NCBI GenBank assembly: GCA_002803225.1
Contig: NXFV01000990.1
Coordinates: 1 to 32,532 of the forward strand
Length of the DNA: 32,532 nt
Reading direction: 5' to 3'
Source: Gamarada debralockiae
Lineage: Eukaryota; Ascomycota; Leotiomycetes; Helotiales; Hyphodiscaceae
The translations under genes were made by a program, and so were the position numbers. The notes under the pieces are model-generated. The model was not told the DNA's origin. It saw only the letters and a list, made by a program, of their open reading frames with translations, and ran no database searches. Below are positions 19,721 through 30,296 of this stretch, in pieces. Each line of letters begins with the position of its first letter. Positions within the stretch are counted from its first letter, which is position 1.

Positions 19721-21328
19721 ATGTGTCGTTTTCTGGTCCGTCGCGTTTACCGTCCCGATACCTCAAAATTGCTCACCTGCTCCAGGTCTATAAAGGCTCG
19801 GACGAGATCTTGCTCTCGAAGCTGATCCTTGATCCATCCCACTCCATCCTCACACAATCTTTCGACTCCCGATTACGGCTTGACATGAGAAGACCCCATA
19901 ATGGTTCATATTCTCCCTCTCCACCCGGCGTTTGCTCATGTGCTTACTTCTCCTGACAGGCGACGGATTTGGCATTGGATATTACACCGACCCCAAACTT
20001 GGCCCCGAGCCCTGCATCTTTACCTCTACCACTCCAGCATGGAACTGCATCAACCTCCAACGAATAGCCTCGAAAACTGCTTCCTCTCTCATCTTCGCCC
20101 ACGTCCGCGCAACCACCGAAGGTTCCCTCAGCGATGATAACTGCCACCCATTCTGCCATGGCAGTCTGATGTGGATGCATAACGGCGGTCTGGGAGGATG
20201 GAAATATATCAAGCGACCTCTCGGCGCCCGGCTCGCAGATAAGTGGTACTTAGGAGTCAAAGGTGGAACGGATAGCGAATGGGCTTTTGCCTTATACCTC
20301 GATACGCTGGAACGAATGGGCCATAACCCCAGCGCGCCACCAGCTGAAGGATTCGGACCAAATGTCTTGCGACAAGCTATGTTGAAGACCATCAAGCAGA
20401 TCAACGACTTCATCGCCAATATTCCGCACAGCGTAGTCGAGGAGGAGAATCTAGACACTCGCAGCTTGCTCAATTTCGCGGTTACAGACGGCCACAGTGT
20501 TGTTTGCACGAGATATGTAAGCAGTCAGACTGATGAGGCAGCCAGCCTTTACTACTCTTCTGGAACGACCTGGGAGGACAAGAGCAGCAAGGGTGAATAC
20601 CAAATGGATCGTCGAGATAAAGGGGCTGATATCGTCCTCGTCGCCAGCGAACCTTTGACCTTCGAGCGAGAAAGCTGGGTCACAGTACCTACGAACTCCA
20701 CCCTCACAATCCACAAGCAGACCGTCATGGTCCACCCCATCATAGACGAGTACTACAGCTACAACCCCTACCATTCTCGATCTTCCAAGTTTGTCCAAGA
20801 CAAGGGTTTGGTCACGAATGAGAAGGCAGCTCGATCTACTACTTCCGCAACAGCTACTCCAGGTCTCCAACAGCAGGACTTTGGCAAGCACATGGACCGT
20901 AAGTCCGCAATTCTCTTCATGCTTCAGAGTAATGCTAACTCGATGAAGTGCAAATTCCCACCGAAAGACCCAAGAAAATTAAAGCACCCTCAAGTCTCCA
21001 CGAGAGTATAGCCACCACCCTGACGCCATCCATGCACTCCTCTTCCATCTCCCCAGCCCTCGCCCCCACCCCCGAGTCCTCCATCCCTCACCCGGCCCGA
21101 GACATCAGATACCTCTCATCCCTCCAGACTCTTCGAGATCCAGCTAAGCCCCAGGAACAGGGTAATACGAAGAAGAAGCGGAGATCTCTGAGTGGGATGG
21201 AGAATGCGTATGTGCCAATTCAACAGCAAACACAGCAGCAGTCGCCGATACCTGATAGTCCGGAGCTCAGACCCTCGGCGTATGGAGATCCGATGAAGAT
21301 TGCGCAGTTCTTCCCGGAGTTGAATTGA
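19721..21328 (+). CDS. DUG3: Dug3-type class II glutamine amidotransferase
   Basis: Exons 19721-19735, 19786-19903, 19960-20898 and 20949-21328 give 483 residues. All three introns (50, 56 and 50 bases) are GT-AG and frames fit exactly. The first exon is only 15 bases and encodes MCRFL, whose Cys2 is the nucleophile of Ntn-type amidotransferases; the mature enzyme would start at this Cys. Further family landmarks are YKGSDEILLSKLILDPSHSI, RRPHNGDGFGIGYY, FAHVRATTEGSLSDDNCHPF, LMWMHNGGLGGWKYIKR and GTDSEWAFALYLDTLERMG. In yeast Dug2-Dug3 cleaves glutathione at the gamma-glutamyl bond. The C-terminal 130 residues (Ser/Pro/Gln-rich, KKKRRSLSGMENAYVP) extend beyond the yeast protein (357). The donors of introns 1 and 2 (GTCCGT, GTTCAT) are weak. 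Confidence 0.92.
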
Positions 21329-22574
21329 GAAGTTAATGGTTGATTTGGATTGCGTTGAGTGTTTGGGCGTTGCGAGGAGGTCATGGCTGTGTTCACACCA
21401 TTACGATAGAGGCGTTTTATTCGGCTTCGATAGAGATTCCCTTCACAAAATGAGCGATGTTTTTCATAAAAGATATTCATTGCCCCATGGTCTTATTTAG
21501 TGGAGAGCAAGCGTGGAATCAAATACCTTCAATACAAACCCAGGATCAAGCTGCAGTGCCATATAAGACCTAGCAAGTGCTAAGCGTCTGTGCTGTTAGT
21601 CCGCCTCAACTCCGTTGAACAATTCAAATGCAGGACAAAGATTGCAAAGATTGACTAAAACATGCTTATCTCCACATGTTCCTAAAACAATATTTTACTC
21701 ATACGTCGTCAATCCTGCAATCTCCCTTGTAGCCTGCCAGAGTGCTTCTTGGGTACCATGGCGATTGACATTTCGGTGTCGACAGATACTTCCTATCGAC
21801 TGTTCACGCCAGTAGGTGTGCGAATATAACTGGTATTCACTGGCGCATGTCCATATCGTGTCGACACCTATTTAACTGTCCCATCCTCTATCAATCATCC
21901 TCTAACAATATCGCCATGGCACGAGCAAATTCGATTACCACTCCCCTGCCTTCTCTGTCCATCTCTCTAATATAACTTCACCGCCAAAATTTCAGCCTGC
22001 AGCATGAAGAGAGCGGTGAATGGGCCGCGGTAGATCCATTGGTGGATTGGATGGAAGATCTAGGGAGTTGTTAGTGGTGGTTGGAAGAGGTACTAGGATG
22101 AGCGTCAATGGATCTATTCCTGTAACGCTCCCCGACGGGTGGGTACTTTTTGAGTTACCGTTACTGATCAGAGAAGTTGGACATTCAGGGGCATTTTGGA
22201 TGCAAAGTGATGATGATTGAGGGAGGAGGGGTTCAGGAAGTCCTGCGTTTTTATATTATTATTCAGAGTTTTGAAAGGGTGAATGCTTGTCATATTCTCC
22301 TCTTGTGACGAACTGCCAAGAATCATCAGGATTGAAGTTACAACGAAGGAAGACTTGCACCATCTGGCTATGCTGCCAAGATCATGTCACGACTTTTGTG
22401 TGTGCTGAGCCGAGATTGCGATGAGTTTTGACGACCACCGATTACAGACAGCGGGGCATTTTCTGAACTGGATATATCATTTTATATATGAGATACCGCT
22501 GAGCCGGAACGAATCACTGTCGTGGAAATATCGCAGGAATGCTCTTGCAAACTTAGACCCTTGGCATTTTTGCG
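21329..22574. other. Intergenic, with a nested inverted repeat
   Basis: No supported gene. A 66-codon frame at 22020-22220 (+) starts with ATG but has no recognisable domain. The inverted repeat at 21756-21919 is listed separately. Confidence 0.45.
21756..21919. repeat. Three nested inverted-repeat pairs
   Basis: CCATGGCGAT (21756) pairs with ATCGCCATGG (21910); GGTGTCGACA (21775) with TGTCGACACC (21859); CGCCAGT (21807) with ACTGGCG (21839). All three pairs are perfect and concentric over 164 bases, with unpaired sequence between. It may be an eroded palindrome or a short non-autonomous element; no target duplication was found. Confidence 0.6.
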
Positions 22575-22576
22575 TA

Positions 22577-23016
22577 CAGTAGAACCTCGATATAAGGATC
22601 CCTTAGATAAGGATACCTGATTTCTAAGGATCGCACGGCCGGTCCTGTTGCTAATTGGTCCTAAGATAAGGATATCCTTGTCTTTAAGGATATCCTTACA
22701 AATCGAGGGTCCGAATCCTTATTTTACTAATAAATAACTGACCTAATAACTGCTTAATACTGCTGCAAAAATGGACGATTCAAGTAGTAAGAAGAAGTGT
22801 AAAGCTCTCTCTAATACTCATTGCCTTGAGATTCGAAAACGCAACAAAACCTACCCTCCTACGAAGAGACTAGTCTTGAATAGGAAATCTATATGTGATT
22901 TCATTAGTTTTAGCCTTGTAGCTTATATGAGAACACTTTGATTTTATAGTCACGTGTCCTCTACATAAGGATTCAAATCCTGGTCCCAAGCGTATCCTTA
23001 TATCGAGGCTCTACTG
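22577..23016 (+). mobile_element. Pogo/Tigger-like non-autonomous DNA transposon, 440 bases
   Basis: Terminal inverted repeats of 23 bases with one mismatch start CAGTAGARCCTCGATATAAG at both ends (left 22577-22599; right 22994-23016 on the complement). TA flanks both ends (22575-22576 and 23017-23018), the target duplication of Tc1/mariner elements. AAGGAT is repeated several times inside each end, as expected for transposase-binding sites. It carries the truncated transposase start listed next and cannot move by itself. Confidence 0.85.
22771..22941 (+). pseudogene. Truncated pogo-like transposase N-terminus
   Basis: A 56-codon frame starting MDDSSSKKKCKALSNTHCLE and going on to RKRNKTYPPTKRLVLNRKSI resembles the first helix-turn-helix of pogo/Tigger (CENP-B type) transposases. 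It stops at 22939 and nothing of the DDE catalytic domain is left, so this is an internal-deletion remnant. The match to the family is by eye. Confidence 0.55.
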
Positions 23017-23074
23017 TATTATCAAAGTTATTTTTTGACCCAATACGACCATTTACTGCAACACCAACTCCCCA

Positions 23075-23240
23075 GATATCATGTAACTCCATCATTCCCG
23101 GTGAATCCCCACATCACGCGTCATAGGATTCCGGCCTTATTCTGTGCGAAACCTCTTCCCACTCTCACGATGCTCAAGGAATCCCACTCCAGTCCCAATT
23201 CCCTCTCTTCGTACCTCACTATCATCCTAACCGCCACCAG
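23075..23240. repeat. Duplicated tail segment, distal copy
   Basis: Matches 23837-23975 in direct orientation, sharing ATATCATGTAACTCCATCAT and TTCTGTGCGAAACCTCTTCC. Together with 23740-23825 (which matches 23980-24060) it forms a second copy of a roughly 220-base unit; about 500 bases separate the two halves of this copy. Confidence 0.7.
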
Positions 23241-23507
23241 GAACATGCTTTTTATGCCTGAGGCTAAGCGAAGGAACACCAAAAATTTAGGTGTAAAATG
23301 AGGTTAAATAAGTACCTTTTTCTTTATTCAACCATTTTTAATAACTTCAAGAGTATAATATTAATCTTTAAAATTAAGTTAATCTATAACTTAATTTTGA
23401 GAGGATTTGATAGAGAATAAAGTCAAAATCTCGATTCTCACCAAGATTTAAGCAAATATATTGGTTCGCTTAACCGACGCCAGGCAGAGTCGAAAAGTGG
23501 CCATTCA

Positions 23508-23731
23508 GGGGAGAAAAAGGTGGCACGTGTGCCCTCACCAAAACATATATTTCAGCAACAACAAAACTTCCACAAAACTTAATTAAATTTACTGAAACTT
23601 GATTTTAAAGCTCTAAAGAAGACAAACTGTCTTTCAACTAATTTTTTATTAATTTTAATTATGGTTTTACAATTGTACTTGAGTCTAGAAAAAGGACATA
23701 GGGGGCCAATTTGGGCCACCTTTTTCTCCCC
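23508..23731. mobile_element. 224-base element bounded by a perfect 17-base inverted repeat
   Basis: GGGGAGAAAAAGGTGGC at 23508 is inverted exactly at 23715-23731. The interior is AT-rich and non-coding. It lies in the DNA that splits the duplicated tail segment. Target duplications were not identified, so a miniature transposable element is likely but not proven. An AAAATTAAGTT hairpin sits just outside at about 23368-23400. Confidence 0.55.
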
Positions 23732-23739
23732 CGTATAGG

Positions 23740-24060
23740 TGTGGCAGCTACCCTTCCCACTTGCATTATCTTCAAGATTGTCCTCTCGAGCAACCACCTT
23801 AGTCCCGTCATGTTGTATTCTATTCCATATTGACTGATATCATGTAACTCCATCATTCCCCGTGAATCTCCACACCTCGATTCGGCCTCATTCTGTGCGA
23901 AACCTCTTCCTACTCCCATGACACCCAAGGGAACCAAACTCCAGTCCCAACTCCTTCTCTTCGTACCCCACTATAGCATAGCCTTTCCACTTGCATCATC
24001 TTCAAGACTGTCCTCTCCAGCAACCATCTTGGTCCCATCATTCCATGTTGACTGATTTCT
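23740..24060. repeat. Duplicated tail segment, proximal copy and half of the second
   Basis: The stretch near CACTTGCATCATCTTCAAGA at 23989 recurs at 23759 (CACTTGCATTATCTTCAAGA), and the following 23837-23975 recurs at 23075-23240. The duplication includes the 3' end of the rhodopsin-domain pseudogene plus its downstream flank. Confidence 0.7.
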
Positions 24061-25425
24061 ATATCCAAGATCACCACTTGGATTGTGGTTTGCAGTGGAT
24101 TCGTTCTTGAAGTAAGTCCAAGCGGGCGTGTTATAATACGCAGAAGTGGTTGGAGAGTTAGGAAGCAAGCTACCCAAAATCCAACGTGCCCCTCCAGGTC
24201 GGTCCAGACAGAAGTCCTGATGAGAACATATGTCGTATTGACTGCAAAATCGACGGTTACGATACTATATGATCGTGGTCAGATCTCAGTTTGAGGGCCG
24301 GAATGAGGGGCGGTGCGTACGACTGAGTCGAATAGCGCCTGTGATAACGACGAAGAACCCTACACTGAAGATGAGAAGCACTCTTTTGGTTACCGCAGAG
24401 AACATCATGCGGGAATAGATGATCCACAATAGGAGAACGAGAAGAATGATGTCGATGATAAGGCCGAGTGCACCATGCACCCAGACATGCACGCCTCATG
24501 TTGAGAACTAAGGCACTGACGGCCTGGCGCTGTCTTGTCCCAAAGGTCACTATTCCTATAAAGTCAAAATTAAATGCCTCTTGACTTCGAGCAACGCAAA
24601 GTGACGCACGGAACATGTTTGCATTCGAAAAGCATGATGAAAAAGCAAACGGTTGACATAGTGACAACTGCAGCACGAAGGCCCCAGGAAATTCGAAGAA
24701 TATTTCCTAGCACTTAAAGTTAGCCGCTGTTATGAAAATAATCCAGTCCGCAGCGTAGCTTGCTTTCCTTTGTCAGGCGAGGCAGGAAATCAACGATAGA
24801 CAGTTGAACAAACCCCATTCTAGCGAAGTAGAGAAGCTACATCGTTGGTAGAAGCTGGAGGTGTTATTGACAGAGACATATTTGAAGAAGTATAGGAGCT
24901 CATTGTAAAGAACTTCTTTACTTCGTCGGGAACCGAGTTCTTCATTTCTTGTCCGGCTCCATAAATAACTTCTGTTCACTCAGTATTGCTATTTTGGTCT
25001 TGCTCTCTTTCGCTGTTGGTGACACTTTGCTCATCTCAAATTTCGAGTGTTGCTTGACTCAGTAAGATGGACTGATTCCCAGAGTTAAAGGCAAAGGCCA
25101 GTGACAGAAGATGTTGAAGGAGTCTGACTAATGCTATGAAAGAGAATGTGTCGTCTATACCTAATGTCTTAGTCATAAACCCGCGGACATAGAAACGGAG
25201 CGCGCCGAAGAGGGAAGAAAAGACAATCAAACAAATATAAGATTTCTGGAGATATCTCCTCTTGTCGAAGTCATGGTTGAGTAACTTTCTTAGCCGGGAG
25301 CTACTTAGGTTGTTTCTTGAGAGCTGCGCAAGATAAGGAAGTGTGGAGAGGAAAGTGGAGAAGTGGAGCATATTTGAACTCAATGCAAGTTCCCCTGGAT
25401 ATGAGGAGTTCAGAGGAACTTCCAT
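23971..25425 (-). pseudogene. Decayed fungal rhodopsin-domain membrane protein (Pth11/SAT4-like group)
   Basis: On the minus strand the family can be followed in pieces. The first is SYICLIVFSSLFGALRFYVR and GFMTKTLGIDDTFSFIAL (about 25260-25100). Next are EVLYNELLYFFKYVSVNN (about 24900), HVWVHGALGLIIDIILLVLL with WIIYSRMMFSAVTKRVLLIF (about 24490-24360), and VNTTYVLIRTSVWTDLEGHV followed by GFWVACFLTLQPLLR (about 24240-24140). The cytoplasmic tail STANHNPSGDLGYRNQS, ending ASGKAML, stops at 23971. The pieces lie in different frames; frame breaks occur near 24290 and 24140, and two transmembrane segments cannot be found between 25080 and 24600. The first exon may start above 25425. Family members are seven-helix receptors or sensors. 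This copy looks inactive. Confidence 0.65.
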
Positions 25426-25988
25426 GCAACATAGACTCAGAGGCCGGTGGTCAAACGCGAGTTTCCTTCCTGAATACTTTCTTGTGCCGAGTAGCTTGAA
25501 TGAGCGGCTCCACTTCCCAGAGGATCAGTGAGATGTGATATTGTGGTACTCAGTAAAGGCAAGCAATTATTTCCCGATGGCCTGGTTTGGGTCCAGGAGT
25601 GTATTACGACTCCCATTGTTTCCAATTTTACTTGTCGAGCTATGTTCAAGGGACGTGTTGTAAAAGCAGTGACACTTTCACTTATGATAAGACGTATCAG
25701 AATGCGGGGAAACGGGTGGGTGGGCTTATATTTAAAGCTTCTAACTTATAAAGATAAGGTCAAAGCTATTAGTCAAGAGTAAGGGGTTAGGGATCTTGAG
25801 TCCTGCTAGAGTTAGGTATAGCCTCCCTGGCGATGTACTAGATAAGTGCCTCGAGAGTGCAGATAAGTCTATTAGTGTCCGCTATAGGGGTCTCTTCTTT
25901 AGCTATAAGCTAGGTCCATAAACATTTAATTTCTTTATAAGCTTTTAATAGCTTATTATTATCTATAGTGGTATGTATTCTATATATC

Positions 25989-26171
25989 TGTGACGGCGGG
26001 ATCGATGCAAAGGTCTGAAGCACGGAGTTCAAAGATCACGGTATATAGTAAAATACTAAGCTAGGGAAGAAAGGAGAGAATGTGAGGATCCGATGACCCA
26101 TTGTACCCTTCGGCCAGCCCTAGCGTCGTTTCATATGGCCCTTCCCAGTTGGCCCTGCCCAAACCGTCACA
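25989..26171. mobile_element. Solo LTR, 183 bases, with 5-base target duplication
   Basis: Starts TGTGACGG, ends CCGTCACA, and is flanked by ATATC on both sides (25984-25988 and 26172-26176). The ends match those of the LTR at 8547-8736, so both probably belong to one retrotransposon group, although the interiors are not obviously alike. Confidence 0.8.
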
Positions 26172-26459
26172 ATATCAAGACTTTACTTCTCATAGAGGAC
26201 TAGTTTCAAGGTGCCATTATTATTTATACACGTATATTTAATTCTAGTTTACTAGTGGTTTATAGGTTCTTATCTAGTAATTTATATAGTTTAAGTTCAA
26301 GTTCTTATCTAAGGTTTATTCAAGAGTGTCTATATTTGGTATTCTAAGTTATTACGTTATCTGTGTCTAGTGATACGCTAGTTTGGGTTTAGGTTTAGGT
26401 TTGGGGTTTTAGTTCATAGGTTCGTTTATTTAAGTTTAAGGTCTATTCGAGGTCTGTAG

Positions 26460-26556
26460 ATATAACAGCTGGAGGTAGCTGGAGGGCAATAGGATGAATT
26501 GTAGTATAATAGAGAAGTAGTAGTTCTATAAAAGAAGAAATAGTAATTATATTTCC
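26460..26556. repeat. Dispersed repeat, copy 2
   Basis: Direct-orientation match to 3488-3580 (ATAACAGCTGGAGGTAGCTG and on). It is more AT-rich than copy 1, with differences mainly of the C-to-T and G-to-A type. Ends not defined. Confidence 0.5.
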
Positions 26557-27084
26557 TAAGCTTTTATATAACTTGATTTCTAAAACTTAAGCTTACTCTT
26601 TCTGTCAAATAATCAGGGACAAGCTTTCTTTGACTGACTCAGGCAGGTAGTGGATAGATCTGCAGGTGGTGCTAGATAGTACCCCCATGGATTTGGGCTG
26701 TATTTCGAGAAGTTGCTATTCTGTCCGCAGGCGCTGCTAGAGCCTTTAGACAGGCACAAATAGTCAATTCTTCGTCATAGCTAGTAGTAGGGAAAGCCTG
26801 GAAGTATCGACGGAATTGTTGGAGGATATCACCTTGTCTGTCTGCAAGAAGTGTATGAGCCTCTCATGAGGCCTTTAATATATAGCTCGCTGTCAGCGTC
26901 GTAGATGGCAAATCCGAACTCCTAACCCTATCACCCTGTTTACCCCGCCAAATACTGTATGATAGCTGAGCCACCATACAGTCTCTCTTGACAGCTTGGT
27001 TTTTCGCTGCTTTTGGTTACAGTATGAAGCATGCATTAAGAGCAGTATGGTGACGGGCATTTTCGAGTCCGAATTTCTCGCGCC

Positions 27085-28999
27085 TCATCCCAATCTCGGC
27101 AACGACTTATACAAATACCCCCCATTCTCCGAGTATCCGATTCCGACACGCATGCTCCCATTTCCATCTCTTTCTTCAAAATGTTCCTTCATATCTGTAA
27201 CTCCAATAGATCTTAATTGTTCAAAACGATCTGCAACAAGTCCGACAAGACTTAGCCTCGCTTGAATATCCCTTACCTCCCCCCCAGAAGTGGCAAGCGC
27301 TACGATAGTCAAAATTATACCCAGAATTGCAAAGAGTAAATTGCTTATAACCAATGCGAATAGTGGGCCAGCAAGAACTCTTGTAACGAGAAACGATTCT
27401 GCTACCGCGAGAGCTGGCGTCGGCTCTAAAACATCAGAGCCAATTGCGAGTGCGACTTTACTATAAGTTAAAGCTATTCTGTCTGCAAGTTCCTGGGCAG
27501 TAGAAGCACTGGAAACTGCTAAATTCAGCGCTGCCATGAGGTAGGGGAGTCCAATTTTGTTGTTAGGGTAAGCACTTGAGCCTTGCCAAATGTTGGCTAC
27601 CGATGTGTTGCTGAAGGTCGTTGTGAAACGTGTAATAGTGCCGTTCACGGAATCGTACTCGACGTCATATATGGTCGCAGAGCATGCGAGTACAAAAGCG
27701 ATACCGCCATGAACTGGCTGGACAATTTCGGGTTGGGCCGTGAGATTGGTAGCAATAAGCAATGTTCCACTGTCTGGTACGGTGGTTGAGGCTGCGATGC
27801 CAAAATAGTAGGGGTTATAGATGCCGTCAAAGGTGTCGTTTGACTGCATACTTGAATTGTCAAAGTACCCCATTATCCAATTGTCTGACGACTGTGTCAC
27901 ATCCCCAGCGAATGCATCCGAGCAGTGAAAAGTGGTGGATATCCCTGTTGCCGCTGTCATGTTACATTCGCTAGTAGCTGGTCTACATTGTGTTTGCATG
28001 CCGAACGTCCTGGCGGTATAGTCCCTTTGAGAGGATATTTCCGATAGAGGGGTACCAATGTATGTGTAGGTGTCCTTATGGGTAAGGAGAGCCATTGAGT
28101 CGGATACATTATTAAGGACCTGGATAGATTGCGTGCTATTCTGCAGTGATATAGCAGTTGCGGCAAATTCGACAGAACATAGTGTATCACTATTGCCCAA
28201 GTACGCCAAGGAGTTGTTGCCCATAGTACAATTAGGTATAAGACTAAAGCTGTAGTCTACACCAGTGGTGGCGTTCGTTACTTGGGCGAAGGATACGGTC
28301 TTTGTAGTGATGTGGAGCCAGGTATCTGCCAAAAAAACTATCAAACTTCACCGAATCAGAAGGTGTCAACACCTAGGTAGTCGCAAAATATAAAAATTAC
28401 CTTAAAATAGCTGCAATAATTGCAATAGAAGCAAGAAATGATAGAGCATGTGGTTGAGGCTCTCGCTTTCCTCTCCATCCGATAACGTACTTCAACCACC
28501 TCTGTAGAGCGCTGAAACCCCCGCCATCTAAGAATCCCACAGTGAGGAATAGCTGATAAGGTGTGAAAAGCTGCTGACGTTTTGCTGCCTGGATATCTTG
28601 AAGGTGTCTTTTTGCAATGGGGTATGCGACAAGAGCCAAGGCAAAGCTTGCCAAGCTAGGAGCCATAGAAGTTGACCTCGATGCAATGTACACGAGAAGC
28701 GTCGAGTCTATCTTCACATAGTAGGTCCACTTGTCATCCTCTGTTTGGCCCAGGGAATACTGAAGGGAAATCCCATTAGGTTTGACTCGATAACTAAGAA
28801 CTAGACCGAGGATTATCCCAGCCAAAAGAAGCATGGGAACTGTGAGCATGAAACAACTGCAGGCGATGTTGGAAACACGGCCCTTTATCCTCCGTCGACA
28901 GCCGCCGTAGCTATCCTCTACTGCTGACCTATGGCTAATTCCATTTCCCTCCAAATATAGGCTTGGAGAGTTTCGTTCCGCACGTGTTTGTTCCAACAT
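27085..28999 (-). CDS. Multi-pass membrane protein with glycosylated outer domain, function unknown
   Basis: Exons 28999-28401 and 28345-27085 give 619 residues. The 55-base intron (GTAATT...GTGAAG, phase 2) makes the join SIAIIAAILSLIVFLADTWL. The start is the first in-frame ATG (28999); an in-frame TGA lies upstream, and an out-of-frame short upstream reading frame begins near 29087. Hydrophobic helices lie at about 45-70, 97-125 and 183-207. A long domain with about eleven N-x-S/T sites (NATT, NCT, NNS, NST, NVS, NMT, NSS, NDT, NLT, NGT, NTS) and several Cys follows, then a helix at about 535-565 (LFALVISNLLFAILGIILTI) and a short cytoplasmic tail. This layout is common among uncharacterised fungal plasma-membrane or cell-surface proteins. 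No enzymatic motif is visible. It appears intact. Confidence 0.8.
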
Positions 29000-30296
29000 T
29001 GGCGAAAAGAATGACGGGTCATGAAAGAACGAGTTTTGCTGTGCTTGTGAGCAACACGCCAATCTGGCCTGGGTGACTGCTCATGGCTGTACATATGTCT
29101 CCCAAATGCCAAGAAGTGATGAAGCACACACTTTTGGTCAAGTTATGTAGCACAAGACTGTTTATGGGTAACACCAACGCCACGAATTCTTTTGGCCTAT
29201 AATGGCCGCCTCCATCTCGCCACAATTTGTGGGGTAGCAAATAAAAGTCTAGGAGTGACACATGAGCCGCTTTCGCGGTGTGGCACTTGCCTAGGCTCGT
29301 GGAGATCGGCAAATAATGTTAATCCAAATCTTTGAGGCTTTCAGCTTTCAGCTTCATGATTCACGTGGAACTGTACAACAAGCCGCTAACACTACAAATT
29401 GGCACCCCTTGAATTATTTACTGTTAACCCAATGAAATCCATCCCAGGCGACTCAGCCATGACCCTCTAAATCTGAAGATGTTCTTAAACTCACGAACGC
29501 TTGCTTTTCATGAGTTGAACTAAGGGTGATAAAATGAACGCTTCGAACGCGAATCGGCCATAAGACCCTTGAATTGAATGAAGCCGAATATGGCTTAGCG
29601 TTCAAATTCAATAAATCAAAATTTAGGCCTATTCATTCATAAAACTCATGGATTTTCATGAATAATTTTAAAATAGTCGAATTATATGGTTAAAAATCCC
29701 CTGGTGTCTCAAAAAAATTTCCGGCCCGCTCGAGCGACTAAAAAAGAATATATATCTTATGCAAACTAGGGATGTCTTCTACATAATGTAGACATATCTT
29801 ATGAATCCTGTGTATAAAGTCGGCATAGATGCCTATAATTTAAGGTTCCAAAGACTCATGAAACTCATGAATCAGCCCAAAAAGAGCTTGAATTTGGTGA
29901 ATCCAGGTTTTCGTAACTCGATCGAGGTTCTCAAATTTCAATTCATGATTCATTCAAGAAATTTAAGAAAATCAGCTTCATTTATCAGATCTAAGTCAGA
30001 GAATGACGTTAGGAATCACGGCCAGGCCTGAAATATGAGGAGATATAATCTGGTCGTTGACCGGCGACTCTAAATGAATGCTACAGTAGCGGGTGGCTTT
30101 GGCCCCCACCTTTCATGTGACTTATGGACGCAGTGTCATCTAGGAGTAGTTCGTCTAGAATTGGGCAATCTAGAATCTGGCAAAGCGGAGCCCATCCTTC
30201 TTTTAATCGAAAAACAGGCGCGACGGCGGGACTATGCGACTGATTTAGTGAGAATGCTGTTGAAGGTGATCTTGGGCAAGAGAACTTGACATAAGG
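29000..30296. other. AT-rich intergenic region with TTCATGA-type repeats
   Basis: No gene supported. 29480-29960 is rich in TTCATGA and CATGAA words and contains imperfect inverted arms at about 29626-29651 and 29853-29878. It could be a degraded transposable element. Open frames at 29801-30031 and 30074-30289 have no recognisable domain. Confidence 0.4.

Larger units (their letters stand above)
25426..27084. other. AT-rich, repeat-derived region
   Basis: No gene is supported. It holds the second solo LTR, the second copy of the dispersed repeat, and long stretches rich in TA and CTAG that look RIP-mutated. A short run of TTTAGG-like units at 26389-26412 is too irregular to be telomeric. Confidence 0.5.

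Noticed and set aside
22303..22388. TGTGACGA ... GTCACGA as another LTR pair
   Set aside because: The ends are not inverted matches and there is no target duplication.
22600..22990. Possible tRNA-like GGTTCRA boxes (GGTCCGAATCC, ATTCAAATCC)
   Set aside because: They lie inside the pogo-like element and lack a matching A box and acceptor stem.
26385..26415. TTTAGG-like units resembling telomere repeats
   Set aside because: Only a few irregular units (TTTGGG, TTTAGG, TTTGGGG) inside AT-rich decayed DNA; not a telomeric array.
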